From the NCBI GenBank assembly GCA_021781775.1, contig JAJXWE010000090.1, positions 1 to 6,659 on the forward strand: a stretch of DNA of 6,659 nucleotides, given 5' to 3'. Shown here piece after piece: positions 5,762-6,659 of this stretch. Position numbers and translations under genes: made by a program. Every line of letters begins with the position of its first letter. Position 1 is the first letter of the stretch. Below the pieces are notes generated by a model that was not told the DNA's origin, did no database searches, and saw only the letters and a program-made list of their open reading frames with translations. The DNA is from Pseudomonadota bacterium. Lineage in GTDB: Bacteria; Pseudomonadota; Gammaproteobacteria; Steroidobacterales; Steroidobacteraceae.

Positions 5762-6627
5762 GCCGGCACTCCGGCCGAGGAACCGACGGCCTGCCGTGTG
5801 GCACTTGCGCCCGCGCTGCGCTCTTCGGCGAGGACGTGGTGCAGCACCACGATGGCGCCGACCGCGGACATCATGGCCGCCGGGATCCAGGTGAGCAGCC
5901 CGCCGATCTGCTGATCGAGCATGGGATTGATGGCCCAGGCCCGCCCGCAGATGGCGTAGATGTCGAACAGGGGCTTCGCTGACAGCGCGATGTAGGCGCC
6001 GAGGGCGATCTGCGGCATGGCGACGGCGGTGAGAATGATGCAGCGCATTCCATACCCCAGAGCGCTCGCGCCCTGCGCCTCGCGCGGGGCGAGCATCAGC
6101 CACCAGAAGAGGATGCCGTCGATCAGCATGCTCCAGTTCATCAGCAGGTAGCGGCGCTGATCGATCATGGCGGTGAAGTGGATGGAAGGCGTCAGCCAGA
6201 AGTAGATGAGCCCGACGAACAACACCGGGGCGAGCACCGGGTGCTGCAGGGCGCGCCAGAGCCGCCCGAGCGGCACGCGTACCCACGGCCGGCACAGCCA
6301 TTGCCAGGCCGGCTCGGGAATCCCGGCGCGCAGCACCGGGACCGGCGCGGACAATACGAGCAGCGCCGGCCCGATGTGGTGCAGGATCAGGTGCTGCAGC
6401 CGGTGGATCCAGAACATGTGCTGGGCAAGGAAGTCGAAATACGTCTGCATGACTGCGTAGTTCAGCGCCAGGCCGAGGAGGAAAACGGCCGGCCGCCACC
6501 ACCGGATCGCACCCGAGGTGCGCCGCAGCGCCACCAGGCCGCGCACGTACAGCGCCAGGGTGAGCGCGAACACCGCGCACGCCGTCGGCGAGAATTGCCA
6601 GGGCAGCAGATAGGCCAGATCGCTCAC
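5758..6627 (-). CDS. ctaG: Cytochrome c oxidase assembly factor CtaG (caa3_CtaG family)
   Basis: 289 residues. Multi-pass inner-membrane protein of the Bacillus-type CtaG family, needed for assembly of active caa3-type oxidase, probably in copper-site formation. About seven hydrophobic helices lie near 15-35, 47-65, 77-98, 131-147, 162-182, 194-217 and 243-265. Family marks: PWQFSP at 9-14, a His-rich segment after helix 2 (His70-Met71, His75, His79, His83, His84), His150, and DQQIGGLLTW at 238-247. This is not the unrelated Cox11 protein that is also called CtaG. The start is GTG at 6627, placing PWQFSP at the usual distance and following a GGGGGA ribosome site; the frame stays open to the right edge, but the added sequence looks non-coding. 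The stop overlaps the sco start by four bases. The last 20 residues are Ala/Ser-rich and probably cytoplasmic or disordered. Confidence 0.93.
   Translation of the reverse strand: MSDLAYLLPWQFSPTACAVFALTLALYVRGLVALRRTSGAIRWWRPAVFLLGLALNYAVMQTYFDFLAQHMFWIHRLQHLILHHIGPALLVLSAPVPVLRAGIPEPAWQWLCRPWVRVPLGRLWRALQHPVLAPVLFVGLIYFWLTPSIHFTAMIDQRRYLLMNWSMLIDGILFWWLMLAPREAQGASALGYGMRCIILTAVAMPQIALGAYIALSAKPLFDIYAICGRAWAINPMLDQQIGGLLTWIPAAMMSAVGAIVVLHHVLAEERSAGASATRQAVGSSAGVPA
5769..5772 (-). promoter_or_regulatory. Ribosome binding site of sco inside the end of ctaG
   Basis: GGAG on the minus strand lies 7 bases before the sco ATG (5761-5759). The ATG overlaps the ctaG TGA as ATGA, the usual arrangement for reinitiation. 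It selects this start over upstream in-frame possibilities. Confidence 0.65.
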
Positions 6628-6659
6628 GCCATCCCCCGCACGGCCGCTCCGCCCGGAGC
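6624..6659 (-). CDS. Possible last codons of an upstream gene, cut by the window edge
   Basis: In one minus-strand frame the edge sequence reads APGGAAVRGMA followed by TGA at 6626-6624, which overlaps the ctaG GTG as GTGA. The same style of four-base overlap joins ctaG to sco, so an upstream member of the operon is plausible. If so, oxidase structural or assembly genes would be expected there. Eleven codons are too few to identify anything, and the overlap alone is the evidence. Confidence 0.3.
   Translation of the reverse strand, partial: APGGAAVRGMA
6632..6637 (-). promoter_or_regulatory. Ribosome binding site of ctaG deciding its GTG start
   Basis: GGGGGA on the minus strand (6637-6632) precedes the GTG at 6627-6625 by 4 bases. 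The nearby ATG at 6632 is in another frame and meets TGA after one more codon, so it cannot start ctaG. Confidence 0.5.

Noticed and set aside
4877..5914. 345-codon plus-strand frame
   Set aside because: Antisense to the ferredoxin, sco and the end of ctaG; no recognisable domain.
5162..6580. 472-codon minus-strand frame ending in Sco
   Set aside because: Only the last 199 codons are Sco. The rest is ctaG sequence read in the wrong frame, and the true start at 5761 has a signal sequence and a ribosome site.

Overview
The window is a GC-rich, gene-dense stretch of a bacterial chromosome. The PBP1b-type peptidoglycan synthase followed by an LpoP-like lipoprotein, together with the overall gene style, suggests a Gammaproteobacterium outside the enterics, perhaps of the Nevskiales/Xanthomonadales kind. 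The taxonomic guess is inference. I see no mobile element, CRISPR array, tRNA or rRNA, and no stretch over 300 bases without a gene.

Layout. (1) Plus strand, 2-2691: the 3' portion of mrcB (PBP1b), whose stop codon overlaps the start of a short TPR lipoprotein gene. This pair looks like a synthase and its outer-membrane activator. (2) Minus strand, 2708-4120: an ExoA/APE1-type AP endonuclease (xth) convergent with the first operon, and upstream of it a secreted DUF2147 protein. The 105 bases between them hold two mutually exclusive inverted repeats and a weak promoter candidate. (3) Around 4130-4784: a plus-strand membrane methyltransferase of the isoprenylcysteine/phospholipid methyltransferase type. 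Its start lies head to head with a doubtful 60-residue minus-strand reading frame. (4) Minus strand, 4813-6627: ctaG, then a lipoprotein Sco (4-base ATGA overlap), then a small plant-type [2Fe-2S] ferredoxin. The right edge may hold the last codons of one more gene overlapping ctaG.

How the genes work together. mrcB and the lipoprotein serve cell-wall synthesis. CtaG and Sco serve copper delivery and assembly of a CuA/CuB-type cytochrome oxidase, whose structural genes are not in the window and may lie beyond the right edge. The ferredoxin shares the strand but appears to have its own promoter, with a perfect TTGACA box that would place the transcript start at or next to the ATG. The xth gene is for base-excision repair. 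The DUF2147 and methyltransferase genes have no assigned role.

Most of this is ordinary housekeeping sequence and I do not see a new defence or mobile system. The points worth a second look are the PBP1b/LpoP-like coupling, possible leaderless starts, the competing hairpins before xth, and the small head-to-head reading frame.
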